Below are positions 16,708 to 25,387 of a stretch of DNA of 45,392 nt, in pieces. This DNA is from Polaromonas sp. Its GTDB lineage: Bacteria; Pseudomonadota; Gammaproteobacteria; Burkholderiales; Burkholderiaceae_C. The stretch spans positions 1-45,392 of the forward strand of contig JANYGP010000104.1 of NCBI GenBank assembly GCA_025362315.1, written 5' to 3'. The notes under the pieces were generated by a model. That model was not told the origin of the DNA. It made no database searches and worked only from the letters and a program-made list of their open reading frames with translations. The translations under genes were made by a program, and so were the position numbers. Positions within the stretch are counted from its first letter, which is position 1; every line of letters starts with the position of its first letter.

Positions 16708-16786
16708 CGTCATTCCCGAGAAGGCGGGAATCCAGTGCCCGAATCTGCTCGATAGCCCCTGGATTCCCGCCTGCGCGGAAATGACG
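16708..16786. repeat. dRS3-like palindromic repeat pair
   Basis: A 79-bp element whose ends and inner blocks are mirror images: cgtcattcccg (16708-16718) with cggaaatgacg (16776-16786), and ggcgggaatccag (16723-16735) with ctggattcccgcc (16759-16771). The 'attcccg...cgggaat' and 'cgtcat...atgacg' blocks are the same type as the Neisseria dRS3 sequences and related elements in Betaproteobacteria. It starts 6 bp after the mogA stop and could act as a transcript end by folding. Between this and 16831 lies a 9-bp imperfect tandem (ttaaattcg) of no evident meaning. Confidence 0.75.
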
Positions 16787-16830
16787 AACTTCAGTTGTAT
16801 CAGATACGCATTAAATTCGTTAAATTCATC

Positions 16831-16888
16831 AAATTAGTGCTATAGCGCACACAGAATGTACGCTAGTAGCTACTTATTTAATAGCAAA
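16831..16888 (-). repeat. Comamonadaceae-type repeat, copy R4
   Basis: On the minus strand it reads 'ttgctattaaataagtagct' then 'actagcgtac', spacer, 'gtgcgctatagcac'. It fits the family plan and lies just past the stop of the DUF4394 gene. Confidence 0.65.
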
Positions 16889-16894
16889 CCGAAT

Positions 16895-17800
16895 TCAGGG
16901 TTCCATCGCGATGCCGGTGACTGGCTCACCACCGCCAACTTTGCCCAGCATTTTGGCAGCGCCTGTTTTCAGATCAATCATCACCCAGCGGCTGGCCGAT
17001 GTGCCCTCGCTGTTCAACGCCGCAAAGGCCACGTCGCTCAGTGCCTGAATGTCAAACGACGCGTTGTTGAAAGCCAGCCCTAGGCTGCCAATGGTGAAGA
17101 GCTGCCCGGTGTTGGGCGACACGGTTGGCACAACGCCTTCACGTGAGCCCTGCGTCACCAGCGTGCCAGCAGCTGCGTCCAGTGCAAAGTTGGTGGTGAT
17201 TTTAGTGTCGGCTTTGTTGTAGCTGTAGGCTGCACCAACTGTGATGGGTGATTTGCCAAAATTCACATCGCCTGGGGCGTAGGCCAGTTTGCCATCGGTC
17301 TGCACGCCTTCGAGTGCCAAGTTGCTGTCCACCACAGCGCCAGTATCAGGATGCAGCCGCAGGTTTTGCCCGGTGTTGCTCACTACGCGAATCCGGTCCA
17401 CCGTGGGGTTGAAGTCAAAGCCAAATTGCGTGCCTTCCAGCTTGACGGCAAACGGCATGCCGACGGCGCTGGCGACCGCTGTGTCTTCATCGATGGTGTA
17501 CAGCCGCCCACTGCTGCGCAACGCGTAAAGCTGGTCCTTGGACACCCGATAGTCAATGCCCAGCAGCGTTTCGCCAGGCTGCAAGCCTGTGATGACCAGA
17601 GTTTTCAAAATCTTTTCGGGCTGGCCTGCATTGAATTTGAGCATCTTGTTGGATGCAGTCACGGCAACCGCTTTTTCAGCGCGTTCTGCACCCATCGGGG
17701 TCATGGTGGTGCAGGCGGCCAGGCTGGCGGCGACCAGAACGGCAAGCCCAATTTTCGTGAATGGGGTGGTCGCCATATGGGTGGTCAAGTTGAGTTTCAT
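16895..17800 (-). CDS. DUF4394 beta-propeller-like lipoprotein
   Basis: From ATG 17800 it gives 301 residues. A lipoprotein signal follows (KIGLAVLVAASLAAC, lipobox LAAC); an ATG at 17776 would also keep the signal. The mature part has repeated units of the DUF4394 type: LLGIDYRVSKDQLYALRSSG, FGFDFNPTVDRIRVVSNTGQ, NLRLHPDTGAV and AYSYNKADT. Such proteins are predicted extracytoplasmic beta-propellers with no known activity. The gene stands alone on the minus strand, 78 bp downstream of panC, and could share its transcript. Confidence 0.85.
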   Translation of the reverse strand: MKLNLTTHMATTPFTKIGLAVLVAASLAACTTMTPMGAERAEKAVAVTASNKMLKFNAGQPEKILKTLVITGLQPGETLLGIDYRVSKDQLYALRSSGRLYTIDEDTAVASAVGMPFAVKLEGTQFGFDFNPTVDRIRVVSNTGQNLRLHPDTGAVVDSNLALEGVQTDGKLAYAPGDVNFGKSPITVGAAYSYNKADTKITTNFALDAAAGTLVTQGSREGVVPTVSPNTGQLFTIGSLGLAFNNASFDIQALSDVAFAALNSEGTSASRWVMIDLKTGAAKMLGKVGGGEPVTGIAMEP

Positions 17801-17878
17801 GTTTTGTCTTTCAAAAAGCGTTGTGGGCGTTGCTCTTACGCAAGTCCCGAGCAAACAGATTCAAAAAATTTAAAAAAC

Positions 17879-18727
17879 TCAAATCTCCAGGTTGTCAATC
17901 AACCGCGTATTTCCCAACTTGGCCGCGCCCAGCACCACCAGTGGCTGAGCGCTAATATTGCCCCACGGCGGCATCAGGTCGGCGCGGCGGCGCACGGTCA
18001 GGTAGTCAGGCTTCCAGCCGCGCCTGGCCAGCGCTTGCATGGCCTGGGCTTCCAGCGCCGGCAGGTCTTGCGGGGTAGCAGCTTTGGCAGCAGCGCCCAG
18101 GGCTTGCAGCGTTTTTGACAGCTCGGCAGACTCCAGCCGCTCGGCATCGTTCAAATACGCGTTGCGTGACGACAGCGCCAAGCCGTCCGCGGCACGCTGT
18201 GTTTCACCGGCCAAAATATCGATGGGCAGCGCAAACTGCTGCACCATGCGCCGCACCACCATGACCTGCTGGTAGTCTTTTTTTCCAAAGGCCGCGACGC
18301 CTGCAGGCATGCCTGCAAACACGCATGAAAAGAGCTTGAGTACAACCGTGCTGACACCAATAAAAAAGCCGGGCCTGAAGTGACCTTCCAGAATGTCGCC
18401 CAGGTCAGTCGCGGGATGAACTTTGTAGGTTTGCGGTTCGGGGTACAGCTCTTTTTCCCGCGGGGCAAACAGCACGTTGCAACCGGCGGCCTCAAGGCGC
18501 TGTGCATCTGCGTCCAGTGTGCGCGGGTAGCTGTCAAAGTCTTCATGCGGGGCGAATTGAAGGCGATTGACAAAAATGCTGGACACTGTCACATCGCCCA
18601 GTGGTTTGGCCTCTTGCACCAGCGCAATGTGCCCGTCGTGCAGGTTTCCCATGGTGGGAACAAAGGCCGGACATTTGAAGCCGCTGAGCTTGCTCCTCAG
18701 ATCAGCGATGGTGTGAACAATGTGCAT
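17879..18727 (-). CDS. panC: Pantothenate synthetase
   Basis: A 282-residue PanC that joins pantoate and beta-alanine with ATP. Conserved parts are [15 protein letters not shown] (HIGH-like ATP site), [35 protein letters not shown] and the KMSKS-like [11 protein letters not shown]. The ATG at 18727 has CGGAGA upstream; a start at 18796 would overlap panB. Oddity: between KLFSC and FGKKDY the sequence reads [11 protein letters not shown], some 4-5 residues more than expected; the extra codons coincide with a 16-bp perfect palindrome at 18302-18317. panB lies upstream, 65 bp away, so the pair forms an operon for pantothenate synthesis. Confidence 0.94.
   Translation of the reverse strand: MHIVHTIADLRSKLSGFKCPAFVPTMGNLHDGHIALVQEAKPLGDVTVSSIFVNRLQFAPHEDFDSYPRTLDADAQRLEAAGCNVLFAPREKELYPEPQTYKVHPATDLGDILEGHFRPGFFIGVSTVVLKLFSCVFAGMPAGVAAFGKKDYQQVMVVRRMVQQFALPIDILAGETQRAADGLALSSRNAYLNDAERLESAELSKTLQALGAAAKAATPQDLPALEAQAMQALARRGWKPDYLTVRRRADLMPPWGNISAQPLVVLGAAKLGNTRLIDNLEI
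18302..18317. repeat. 16-bp perfect palindrome inside panC
   Basis: tgcaggcatgcctgca is its own reverse complement. It codes for the extra AGMPAG-like residues between the conserved KLFSC and FGKKDYQQ segments of PanC, in a loop region of the Rossmann domain. Confidence 0.6.
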
Positions 18728-18792
18728 GGGTTCTCCGTTTTTGCATGATTTCTTCCTCTGCCGGGGAAAGCTTGGGATGGGGTTACGCCAGG

Positions 18793-19719
18793 TCACCAGG
18801 CATGCAAACTATTGACCGGAAAGCTGCCATTTTTAACAGCTGCCACATAAGTCTCCATCGCCCCGCGAACGCTGCCTGCGTCGGCCATGAAGTTGTACAC
18901 AAACTTTGGCATCTTGCCCAGGTTCATGCCCAGCATGTCATGCAGCACCAGCACCTGGCCCGCGCAGCCGCTGCCTGCACCAATGCCGATGGTGGGGCAG
19001 TTTTTCAAGGTCTGGGTCAAGGTCGTGGCCAGCGCCTCAGGCACCATTTCCAGCACCAGCATGGCCGCACCGGCGTCTTGCAGTGCGCTGGCTTCGCGTT
19101 TTAATCTGGCAGCAGCCTCATCGGTTTTTCCCTGCACGCGGTAGCCGCCCAGTGCATGCACAGTTTGCGGCGTCAGGCCCAGGTGCGCGCACACTGGTAT
19201 GCCGCGTTCGACCAGGAAATGCACGACATCGGTCGTCCAGCCGCCACCTTCCAGCTTGACCATGTGAGCGCCAGCTTGCATCAGCACAACCGCACTGCGC
19301 AGCGCTTGTTCCTTGGACTCGTGGTAGCTGCCAAATGGCAAGTCGCCAATCAGCCAGGCAGTGGCCTGCGAACGCCGCAGGCCGCTGGCCACGCATTCGG
19401 TATGGTGGCGCATGGCCTCCAGCGTCACGCCTACGGTACTTGTGAGCCCCTGGCAGACCATACCGAGAGAGTCACCGACCAAAATACATTCAACGCCTGC
19501 AGCGTCAGCAACTGCGGCGAAGGTGGCATCATAGGCGGTGAGCATGGTGATTTTTTCGCCAGCGGCGTGCATCTCCCGCAGACGCGGCAGGCCGATGGGC
19601 TTGCGCGCTGATGGCGTAGAAGTCGGGCCCAGCGTGCCGTAAGGACTGGCAGGCGCATTGCCTGACGAATTAACGGATGAAGCAGCGGACGATACTGCAG
19701 ACGAAATAGCTTGCGTCAT
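18793..19719 (-). CDS. panB: 3-methyl-2-oxobutanoate hydroxymethyltransferase
   Basis: A 308-residue PanB, which makes ketopantoate from ketoisovalerate and methylene-tetrahydrofolate. Motifs: [25 protein letters not shown] with the metal-binding Asp, [19 protein letters not shown], and [20 protein letters not shown]. The first about 38 residues are Ser/Ala-rich and absent from most PanB proteins; a later internal start would give a normal length, but no better start with a ribosome site was found. It is the first gene of panB-panC. Confidence 0.94.
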   Translation of the reverse strand: MTQAISSAVSSAASSVNSSGNAPASPYGTLGPTSTPSARKPIGLPRLREMHAAGEKITMLTAYDATFAAVADAAGVECILVGDSLGMVCQGLTSTVGVTLEAMRHHTECVASGLRRSQATAWLIGDLPFGSYHESKEQALRSAVVLMQAGAHMVKLEGGGWTTDVVHFLVERGIPVCAHLGLTPQTVHALGGYRVQGKTDEAAARLKREASALQDAGAAMLVLEMVPEALATTLTQTLKNCPTIGIGAGSGCAGQVLVLHDMLGMNLGKMPKFVYNFMADAGSVRGAMETYVAAVKNGSFPVNSLHAW

Positions 19720-19879
19720 AGGGCAATCCTGATTGAAAAGCGCAGTCTAACGACATTTAGGCCGGGCGCACGACGAAGCTGGCGCAAAAGCTTGCACACC
19801 ATGAACGCAGCAGTCAACTTTGCCAAGCTATTGAGCAATTTTTTATCAATTCGACATCGTTTTTACCCGGGAGCTGACC

Positions 19880-20578
19880 ATGAAAATCAAAGCAGTTGTG
19901 TTCGATGCGTACGGCACCTTGTTTGACGTTTATTCGATTCAAACCCTGGCCGAGCAGCACTATCCCGGTCAGGGCGCGGCCATTTCAGTGATGTGGCGTG
20001 ACAAGCAGATTGAATACACGCGCCTGATCACACAATCAGACCCGCACCCTGCCAACGGCAGCAAGTATTACCTGTCATTTTGGGACATCACCAGGCTGGC
20101 ACTTGACTACACGCTGGACCGGCTCAAGCTGGACCGCAAAGCCAGGGTTGTGGAAGCTCTGATGCGCCAATATGCACAACTGGCCCCTTTTCCTGAAAAT
20201 CTGGCAGTGCTTGAAAATCTTAAAAAAGCTGGGCTGACAACGGCCATTTTGTCCAACGGCAGCCCGCAGATGCTGCAATCAGCGGTGGCAAATGCCGGCA
20301 TGGCTGGTTTGCTCCACCACCTGATATCTGTTGACGCGATCAGGTTGTTCAAAACATCGCCAGAGAGCTACAGCCTGGTCCAAAAACACATGCCGCTTGA
20401 AAAGCAGGAAATACTCTTTGTTTCCAGCAACGGCTGGGATGCGCTGGGCGCCACCTGGTTCGGATTCCAGACCCTTTGGGTCAACCGCCAGGGGCTGCCG
20501 TATGAAACCATCGGGCCCAGGCCGACCTATACAGGCCAAAATCTTTCTGAGGTTTTAGAAATTCTGGCAGGCAACTGA
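19880..20578 (+). CDS. (S)-2-haloacid dehalogenase, type II (HAD superfamily)
   Basis: A 232-residue haloacid dehalogenase. The nucleophile motif is VVFDAYGTLFD (Asp9), followed by ILSNGSPQML (second motif), the Lys in RLFKTSPESY, and FVSSNGWDALGATWFG (fourth motif), all close to the classical L-2-haloacid dehalogenases. They hydrolyse short-chain L-2-haloacids such as chloroacetate to hydroxyacids. The ATG at 19880 has GGGAGC upstream. It is divergent from panB and runs towards scpA, with only 7 bp between the convergent stops and no terminator visible. The real substrate may differ from haloacids. Confidence 0.88.
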   Translation: MKIKAVVFDAYGTLFDVYSIQTLAEQHYPGQGAAISVMWRDKQIEYTRLITQSDPHPANGSKYYLSFWDITRLALDYTLDRLKLDRKARVVEALMRQYAQLAPFPENLAVLENLKKAGLTTAILSNGSPQMLQSAVANAGMAGLLHHLISVDAIRLFKTSPESYSLVQKHMPLEKQEILFVSSNGWDALGATWFGFQTLWVNRQGLPYETIGPRPTYTGQNLSEVLEILAGN

Positions 20579-20585
20579 ATCTGGG

Positions 20586-21434
20586 TCACGACGCCGTATA
20601 GGCCAGCCGCACATAAATCGGCGCAAACGCTTCTGCCTGAGTCACTTCCAGCAGGCCTTCTTTGGACAGCTCAAGCAGTGCAATAAAAGTCACGACCAGC
20701 ACCGGCATGCCGCGTGCGGCGTCAAACAGGTCTTCAAATTCCAGAAACTTGCACCCCTGCAGCTTGCGCAGCACGATGCTCATGTGTTCACGTACCGACA
20801 GCTCTTCCCGGCTGATGACATGGTGTTGCACCAGCCTGGCACGCTTGACGATGTCGGCCCAGGCATCCTGCAAGTCCACCACATGCACATCGGGAAAGCG
20901 AGGTGTGAGTGATTGCTCCACATACACCTGCGCACGCAGAAAGTCGCGGCCAAACTGCGGCATGGCGTTCAGTTCGTGGGCAGCCAGCTTGATCTGCTCG
21001 TATTCCAGCAGGCGGCGCACCAGCTCGGCGCGCGGGTCTTCCGCTTCTTGCCCTTCAGCCACTTTTTTGGGCGGTAGCAACATGCGTGACTTGATCTCAA
21101 TCAGCATGGCGGCCATCAACAAATACTCGGCCGCCAGCTCAAGATTGGTGGCGCGAATCTCGTCCACATACACCAGGTACTGGCGCGTCACCGCCGCCAT
21201 CGGGATGTCGAGAATATTGAAGTTTTGCTTGCGGATCAGATACAGCAGCAAGTCCAGCGGGCCTTCAAAAGCCTCCAGAAACACCTGCAGCGCATCAGGC
21301 GGAATGTACAGGTCACGCGGCATGGCAAACAGCGGCTCGCCGTACAGCCGTGCCAGTGCGATCTGGTCTATCACCACTGGCATGTCGGGGCTGGGAGCCG
21401 CTGAAAAAGCGAGATCTGAAGTCAGAACGGTCAA
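20586..21434 (-). CDS. scpA: Segregation and condensation protein A
   Basis: ScpA, the kleisin that bridges the SMC dimer in chromosome condensation. The core begins VFLEAFEGPLDLLLYLIRKQ and NFNILDIPMA, then YLLMAAMLIEIKSRMLLP and, at the C-terminus, VTFIALLELSKEGLLEV (winged helix). The longest form (282 aa) starts with TTG at 21434; an ATG at 21383 gives 265 aa and starts close to the conserved VIDQIALARLYGEPL segment. Either is possible. scpB is not in the window. The DUF3460 gene lies upstream on the same strand, a pairing seen in Burkholderiales. Confidence 0.92.
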   Translation of the reverse strand: MTVLTSDLAFSAAPSPDMPVVIDQIALARLYGEPLFAMPRDLYIPPDALQVFLEAFEGPLDLLLYLIRKQNFNILDIPMAAVTRQYLVYVDEIRATNLELAAEYLLMAAMLIEIKSRMLLPPKKVAEGQEAEDPRAELVRRLLEYEQIKLAAHELNAMPQFGRDFLRAQVYVEQSLTPRFPDVHVVDLQDAWADIVKRARLVQHHVISREELSVREHMSIVLRKLQGCKFLEFEDLFDAARGMPVLVVTFIALLELSKEGLLEVTQAEAFAPIYVRLAYTAS

Positions 21435-21448
21435 GTTATTTGTTATTT

Positions 21449-21540
21449 GCTAATTGCTGTTCGCTAATTGCTGTTTGCAGTCTGCTACATAATCAGGAGC
21501 TGCTGTCGCCCAATATTGTTGGGCTAGAGGCCTGTTTTAT
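21449..21540 (+). repeat. 14-bp direct duplication and Comamonadaceae-type repeat copy R5
   Basis: gctaattgctgtt occurs at 21449-21461 and again at 21463-21475. Immediately after, 21483-21540 is a well-preserved copy of the repeat family: 'tgctac', spacer, 'ggagctgctgtcgccc', stem-loop (cccaatattgttggg), 'ctagaggcctgtttt'. The segment separates scpA from its upstream DUF3460 gene. Confidence 0.7.
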
Positions 21541-21563
21541 ACTAAAAAAACAGTTAAAACCAC

Positions 21564-21791
21564 TCATTTTGCGTTCGGGTGGCTGCTGGTGCCGTATACA
21601 TAGGACTGCTGGGCTATTTTGGCGTCCATGAAGTCTGCCTGATCAGCCGCTTTGAGGTTTTGATCCCAGTGCAGTGCACGACCCGCACGTTGCTCGGATT
21701 CGAGTGCGGGGTTGTTGACCTTCAGCTGGTCAATGAATTGGGTAATGTCAGACGTGTAGTCCGCACGGCGAAATAGGGACAGAAGTTTCAT
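21564..21791 (-). CDS. DUF3460 family protein
   Basis: A 75-residue protein. The sequence YTSDITQFIDQLKVNNPALE followed by EQRAGRALHWDQ and a C-terminal QQSYVYG is the DUF3460 pattern, a small family of Burkholderiales with no known function. It starts at ATG 21791 and lies upstream of scpA on the same strand. No membrane segment or catalytic motif is seen. Confidence 0.85.
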   Translation of the reverse strand: MKLLSLFRRADYTSDITQFIDQLKVNNPALESEQRAGRALHWDQNLKAADQADFMDAKIAQQSYVYGTSSHPNAK

Positions 21792-21876
21792 GGTTTAACT
21801 GACTGAAAAGCTTGTTGGGCCAATGACTGTTGGAAGGCCGGGGCCGTATAGTGACAGATTTTACCGGGGGACTTGG

Positions 21877-22449
21877 ATGACGCTCATATTTTTCAGGAAA
21901 GCAGTGGTGAAAGCAGGGCTGGCCGTGGGTTTGATGACGCTTTTGGCGGGATTGGCAACATTGGCGGGTTGTGACCCGCAGCGCATTGCCGAGCTGGAAG
22001 AAGGTGTTGCCACCGAGGCCGATGTGCGCGCCCGATTTGGCGAGCCTGAAAAAATCTGGGATGCCGCAGACATGGGCAAGACGCCAGCGCCCGGTGCTGC
22101 TGCCGCCGCCGGTGCCAGGACCTTTGAATACAACCGCCAGCCAGCCGGCAGCGTCAACTACATGATCACCATTGGTGCAGACGGAAAAATGAGCGCACTG
22201 CGCCAGGTGTTAAGCAGCAGCAATTTTGCGCAAATACTGCCTGGCATGCCGATGGAGACGGTTCGCAAAATTTTGGGCAAGCCGATGAAAGTAACGCCTT
22301 ACGCGTTGCAGCAAACCACACATTACGACTGGCGTTACCAGAGCCCGCCCAGCACGGTCATGATTTTTACGGTGGTGTTTGACCGTGATCTAAAAGTGGT
22401 GAGTACCGGGTCAACACCAGAAGAAACCGTTAGCCCACGAGGCGGCTAA
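21877..22449 (+). CDS. BamE/SmpA-OmlA-like lipoprotein
   Basis: From ATG 21877 the product has 190 residues; an in-frame ATG at 21823 would add a charged segment before the signal. The signal peptide ends in LATLAGC (lipobox). The mature part has two similar units: VATEADVRARFGEPEKIWD near residue 50 and ILPGMPMETVRKILGKPMKV near residue 130, each the 'G(M/V)...V...(F/L)G(E/K)P' pattern of SmpA/OmlA folds. The family includes BamE, part of the outer-membrane protein assembly machine; with two units and about 190 residues this is a relative, not a clear BamE. Confidence 0.82.
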   Translation: MTLIFFRKAVVKAGLAVGLMTLLAGLATLAGCDPQRIAELEEGVATEADVRARFGEPEKIWDAADMGKTPAPGAAAAAGARTFEYNRQPAGSVNYMITIGADGKMSALRQVLSSSNFAQILPGMPMETVRKILGKPMKVTPYALQQTTHYDWRYQSPPSTVMIFTVVFDRDLKVVSTGSTPEETVSPRGG

Positions 22450-22453
22450 TGAC

Positions 22454-22509
22454 AAAATAAGCCTGTAGCCCAATTAAATTGGGCGCTGGCAGCTACATTA
22501 TCAATAGCT
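22454..22509 (-). repeat. Comamonadaceae-type repeat, copy R6
   Basis: Minus-strand reading gives 'tagctattgataatgtagct' then 'gccagcgccc', stem-loop (cccaatttaattggg), 'ctacaggcttatttt'. It lies between the convergent BamE-like gene and vapC, and its end touches the vapC stop. Confidence 0.7.
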
Positions 22510-22885
22510 AGACTGCCTTGGCATGGTAACTGACACCTGGCAGGTCCTGGTAGTCCACGTCTTGCGTCCAGAAAGTAGCGTTAAATTCCCGGGCAATGCT
22601 GTACATCACGGCATTTGCCATGGCCAAGCGGTGTTTTTGTGCGGTGTCTGATGCAGCAATGGCTTGCTGCGCAGTCAGATCAATTATTTTGCTGCGCCGC
22701 ATGATGTCAAGACACGTTTCACGTTTGATGGCATCTGCTGTTCGACTTAAAAAGCGATGCACCTCAAAAAACGACAACGCTGGCACGATGAGCTGGTCTG
22801 TCTGCTCAATGATGGGTTTGAAGATTCGTCCATTGACTGAACCCAAGAAAAACTCAATCCAGCCAGACGAATCAACACAAACCAT
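22508..22885 (-). CDS. vapC: VapC-type PIN-domain ribonuclease toxin
   Basis: A 125-residue PIN protein: VCVDSSGWIEFF (first acidic residue), IVPALSFFEVHRFL (conserved Glu), AMANAVMYSIAREFNATFWT with Asp in the next stretch (QDVDY). In the third motif the usual Asp of 'L.aaDA..a..A' reads ANAV here (HRLAMANAVMYSI), a possible change of an active-site acid. The ATG at 22885 overlaps the antitoxin stop by one base (TGATG); a TTG at 22888 is the other option. As a toxin it would cleave tRNA or rRNA. Confidence 0.85.
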   Translation of the reverse strand: MVCVDSSGWIEFFLGSVNGRIFKPIIEQTDQLIVPALSFFEVHRFLSRTADAIKRETCLDIMRRSKIIDLTAQQAIAASDTAQKHRLAMANAVMYSIAREFNATFWTQDVDYQDLPGVSYHAKAV

Positions 22886-23115
22886 CAAAAACGATCAGGC
22901 TCTTTGGGCATGTCGGTGTTGATGTTGCCAAGGTGTTTTAAATAGCCAAAATAGGCGCGCACCGGCAACTCAGGCTTTAGCGTCGCCTCATTGTCACCAC
23001 ACACAAACTTGACTTTTGCGCCTTCAACCAGGCCCAGGCGTGCACGCATGGCGGCCGGCAGGGTGATTTGACCTTTGCTGCTGACGGTGGCTTCCAGTTC
23101 GAGAATGGCTAGCAT
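22885..23115 (-). CDS. vapB: VapB-type AbrB-family antitoxin
   Basis: A 76-residue protein with an N-terminal AbrB/SpoVT hairpin domain (LEATVSSKGQITLPAAMRAR, residues about 7-26; GLVEGAKVKFV) and a C-terminal tail for toxin binding. It precedes vapC with a one-base overlap. It would neutralise VapC and repress the promoter, for which the inverted repeat at 23156-23179 is a candidate site. Confidence 0.87.
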   Translation of the reverse strand: MLAILELEATVSSKGQITLPAAMRARLGLVEGAKVKFVCGDNEATLKPELPVRAYFGYLKHLGNINTDMPKEPDRF

Positions 23116-23155
23116 GGTGGACTCCAGTGGACACTGCAGTCAGCTTATCTGCAAT

Positions 23156-23179
23156 GTAAGGAGGCGTCAATCTCCTTAC
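23156..23179. promoter_or_regulatory. Inverted repeat between metG and vapB
   Basis: gtaaggag (23156-23163) and ctccttac (23172-23179) form a perfect 8-bp inverted repeat around 8 nt. It lies 41 bp upstream of vapB and 14 bp past the metG stop. It may be the VapB operator or a weak metG transcript end; there is no run of T after it. Confidence 0.4.
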
Positions 23180-23192
23180 TTTGCTATGCAAC

Positions 23193-25310
23193 TTACTTGA
23201 CCCGCATACCCGGCATCGCGCCTGGCATGGGCTCCAGCACATAAATGCCGGGTTGTGCCTTTTCATCCGCGCTGCTGGCTGCCAGAACCATGCCTTCGCT
23301 GATGCCAAACTTCATCTTGCGCGGGGCTAAATTGGCCACCATCACCGTGTGTTTTCCAATCAGGTTTTCGGGTTTATAAGCACTGGCGATGCCGCTGAAG
23401 ACGTTTCTCATCCTTTCTTCACCGACATCCAGCGTCAGGCGCAGCAGCCTGATTGAGCCTTCAACCGCTTCGCAATTGACGATTTTGGCGATGCGCAGGT
23501 CGACTTTGGCGAAATCGTCAATCGTGATCAGGGGGGCGAATTCTTCGCCCCCCTGATCACTCCCCCTCCCACTGGTGGGAGAGGGTTGGGATAAGGGCAT
23601 ACCCGCACTGGAATTTGCTACAAATTCAAGAGCTGCTTGCGCCCGTATTTGTTCGACTGGAGATTCAAACAATGCATCAAGCTGGTCTTGGGTGACGCGT
23701 TGCATGAGATGGCTGTAGTTGCCCAACTGGTGACCAGTCACCATTGGCGTGGCGGCAGTTTTAAAGGTCAGCGCCTCGCAGCGCAAGAATGTCTCAACCG
23801 CCGCGGCTACACCCGGCATCACGGGTTTGAGGCAAGCGGCCATGACGCGAAACATTTGCATAGCATCTGCACTGATTTGCGCTGCCAATTGTGTTTTGCC
23901 TTCCTTGACCAATTTCCAGGGGGCTGCTGCATCAAAACTGGAATTCACACCATCCGCAAACGCCATCACTTCGCGCATGGCTTTTCCATACTCGCGTTGG
24001 TCCAGATATTCAGCAACCAGTTGCAACAGGTTTGCAGCCTTTGCTTGCGACTGCTCATTTGACTCAACCAATTTGCCGTCGGGTAAAAATTTCGCAGCCC
24101 GGCTTGCAATGTTGACAAACTTGCCTACCAGGTCACTGTTGACCCGCAACATGAAATCATCCGCATTGAAATCAATGTCTTCGTTTTTGGCATTCAACTT
24201 CGCCGCCAGGTAATACCGCAGCCACTCCGGGTTCATGCCGAGGCTCAGGTACTTCAGCGGGTCGAGCCCTGTGCCCCGACTCTTGCTCATCTTCTCGCCG
24301 TTGTTTACCGTCAAAAACCCGTGTACATGAATCTTGTCGGGCGTTTTGCGGCCGCTGAATTTCAGCATGGCGGGCCAGAACAGCGTGTGAAAAGTCACGA
24401 TGTCTTTGCCAATGAAGTGGTGCTGCTCCAGACCGGGCTGGGCCATGTAAGCATCAAAGTTTTCACCGCGTTTTTCGAGCAGGTTTTTCAGTGACGCCAG
24501 GTAGCCCACAGGGGCGTCGAGCCACACATAAAAATATTTGCCCGGCACATCGGGGATTTCAATGCCAAAGTAAGGCGCGTCACGGCTGATGTCCCAGTCA
24601 CCCAAACCTTCACTTTTGCTGCCATCGGGATTGGTGCGCACGCTGAACCATTCCTTGACCTTGTTGGCAACTTCAGGCTGTAACTTCCCGTCTTGCGTCC
24701 ACTCCTGCAAAAAGTCCACGCAACGCGGATCAGACAATTTAAAGAAAAAATGCTCAGAGCTTTTCATGACAGGCGTTGCGCCAGACAAGGCTGAATACGG
24801 GTTGATCAAATCCGTTGGCGCATACACCGCGCCGCAGTTTTCGCAGTTGTCACCGTACTGGTCTTTGGTGCCGCATTTCGGGCAGGTGCCTTTGATGTAA
24901 CGATCCGGCAGAAACATGTTTTTCTCAGGATCAAAAAACTGCTCAACTGCTTTGATTTCGATCAGATCATTGGCTTTGAGGTCCCGGTAAATCTGCCGTG
25001 CCAGCTCGTGGTTTTCAGGAGAATCGGTCGAACTCCAGTTGTCAAACCTGATGTGAAAACCATCCAGGTACTGTTGCCGACCCGCAGCAATATCGGCCAC
25101 AAAGTGCTGCGGCGTAACCCCTGCTTTTTCAGCCGCAATCATGATGGGTGCGCCGTGTGCATCGTCAGCACCAACAAAGTTCACGATATTGCCCTGCATC
25201 CGCTGAAAGCGCACCCATATATCGGCCTGGATGTATTCCATGATGTGGCCAATGTGAAACTTGCCATTGGCATAGGGCAGGGCGGTGGTGACAAAGAGTT
25301 GGCGGGGCAT
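23193..25310 (-). CDS. metG: Methionyl-tRNA synthetase
   Basis: A 705-residue class I synthetase. HIGH lies at residues 19-22 in [20 protein letters not shown] at 340-344, and a zinc site with two CxxC pairs (CPKC, CENC) at about 143-161, so it is the MetG1-type enzyme. The C-terminal tRNA-binding (Trbp111-like) domain begins near residue 597 ([14 protein letters not shown]). The linker before it, about residues 548-596, is made largely of repeat-derived sequence: one copy of the Comamonadaceae repeat and a second, GC-rich palindromic element. The frame is intact, so the enzyme should be functional. It is divergent from apbC across 77 bp, a common pairing in Betaproteobacteria. Confidence 0.96.
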   Translation of the reverse strand: MPRQLFVTTALPYANGKFHIGHIMEYIQADIWVRFQRMQGNIVNFVGADDAHGAPIMIAAEKAGVTPQHFVADIAAGRQQYLDGFHIRFDNWSSTDSPENHELARQIYRDLKANDLIEIKAVEQFFDPEKNMFLPDRYIKGTCPKCGTKDQYGDNCENCGAVYAPTDLINPYSALSGATPVMKSSEHFFFKLSDPRCVDFLQEWTQDGKLQPEVANKVKEWFSVRTNPDGSKSEGLGDWDISRDAPYFGIEIPDVPGKYFYVWLDAPVGYLASLKNLLEKRGENFDAYMAQPGLEQHHFIGKDIVTFHTLFWPAMLKFSGRKTPDKIHVHGFLTVNNGEKMSKSRGTGLDPLKYLSLGMNPEWLRYYLAAKLNAKNEDIDFNADDFMLRVNSDLVGKFVNIASRAAKFLPDGKLVESNEQSQAKAANLLQLVAEYLDQREYGKAMREVMAFADGVNSSFDAAAPWKLVKEGKTQLAAQISADAMQMFRVMAACLKPVMPGVAAAVETFLRCEALTFKTAATPMVTGHQLGNYSHLMQRVTQDQLDALFESPVEQIRAQAALEFVANSSAGMPLSQPSPTSGRGSDQGGEEFAPLITIDDFAKVDLRIAKIVNCEAVEGSIRLLRLTLDVGEERMRNVFSGIASAYKPENLIGKHTVMVANLAPRKMKFGISEGMVLAASSADEKAQPGIYVLEPMPGAMPGMRVK
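23524..23595. repeat. Palindromic elements within the metG linker
   Basis: A 17-bp perfect inverted repeat (23524-23540 with 23544-23560, 3-nt loop) has arms of gtgatcaggggggcgaa. Next to it is a 'ccctcccac..gtgggagaggg' block (about 23563-23585), a very common dispersed sequence in Proteobacteria. Both lie in the coding frame of metG between the helical domain and the tRNA-binding domain. Confidence 0.8.
23616..23668 (+). repeat. Comamonadaceae-type repeat, copy R7 (inside metG)
   Basis: Plus-strand plan: 'tgctac', A/T spacer, 'gagctgcttgcgcccg', spacer, 'gactggagatt'. In the metG frame the reverse strand codes for [12 protein letters not shown] in the linker between the helical bundle and the tRNA-binding domain. 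Confidence 0.7.
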
Positions 25311-25387
25311 CAGTGGTGCTTTTTATGTGGGGGATCAAATATTTTAAGTCCCCTCGCTACACTCACCAGCAGAACGGAAATTCAAGC

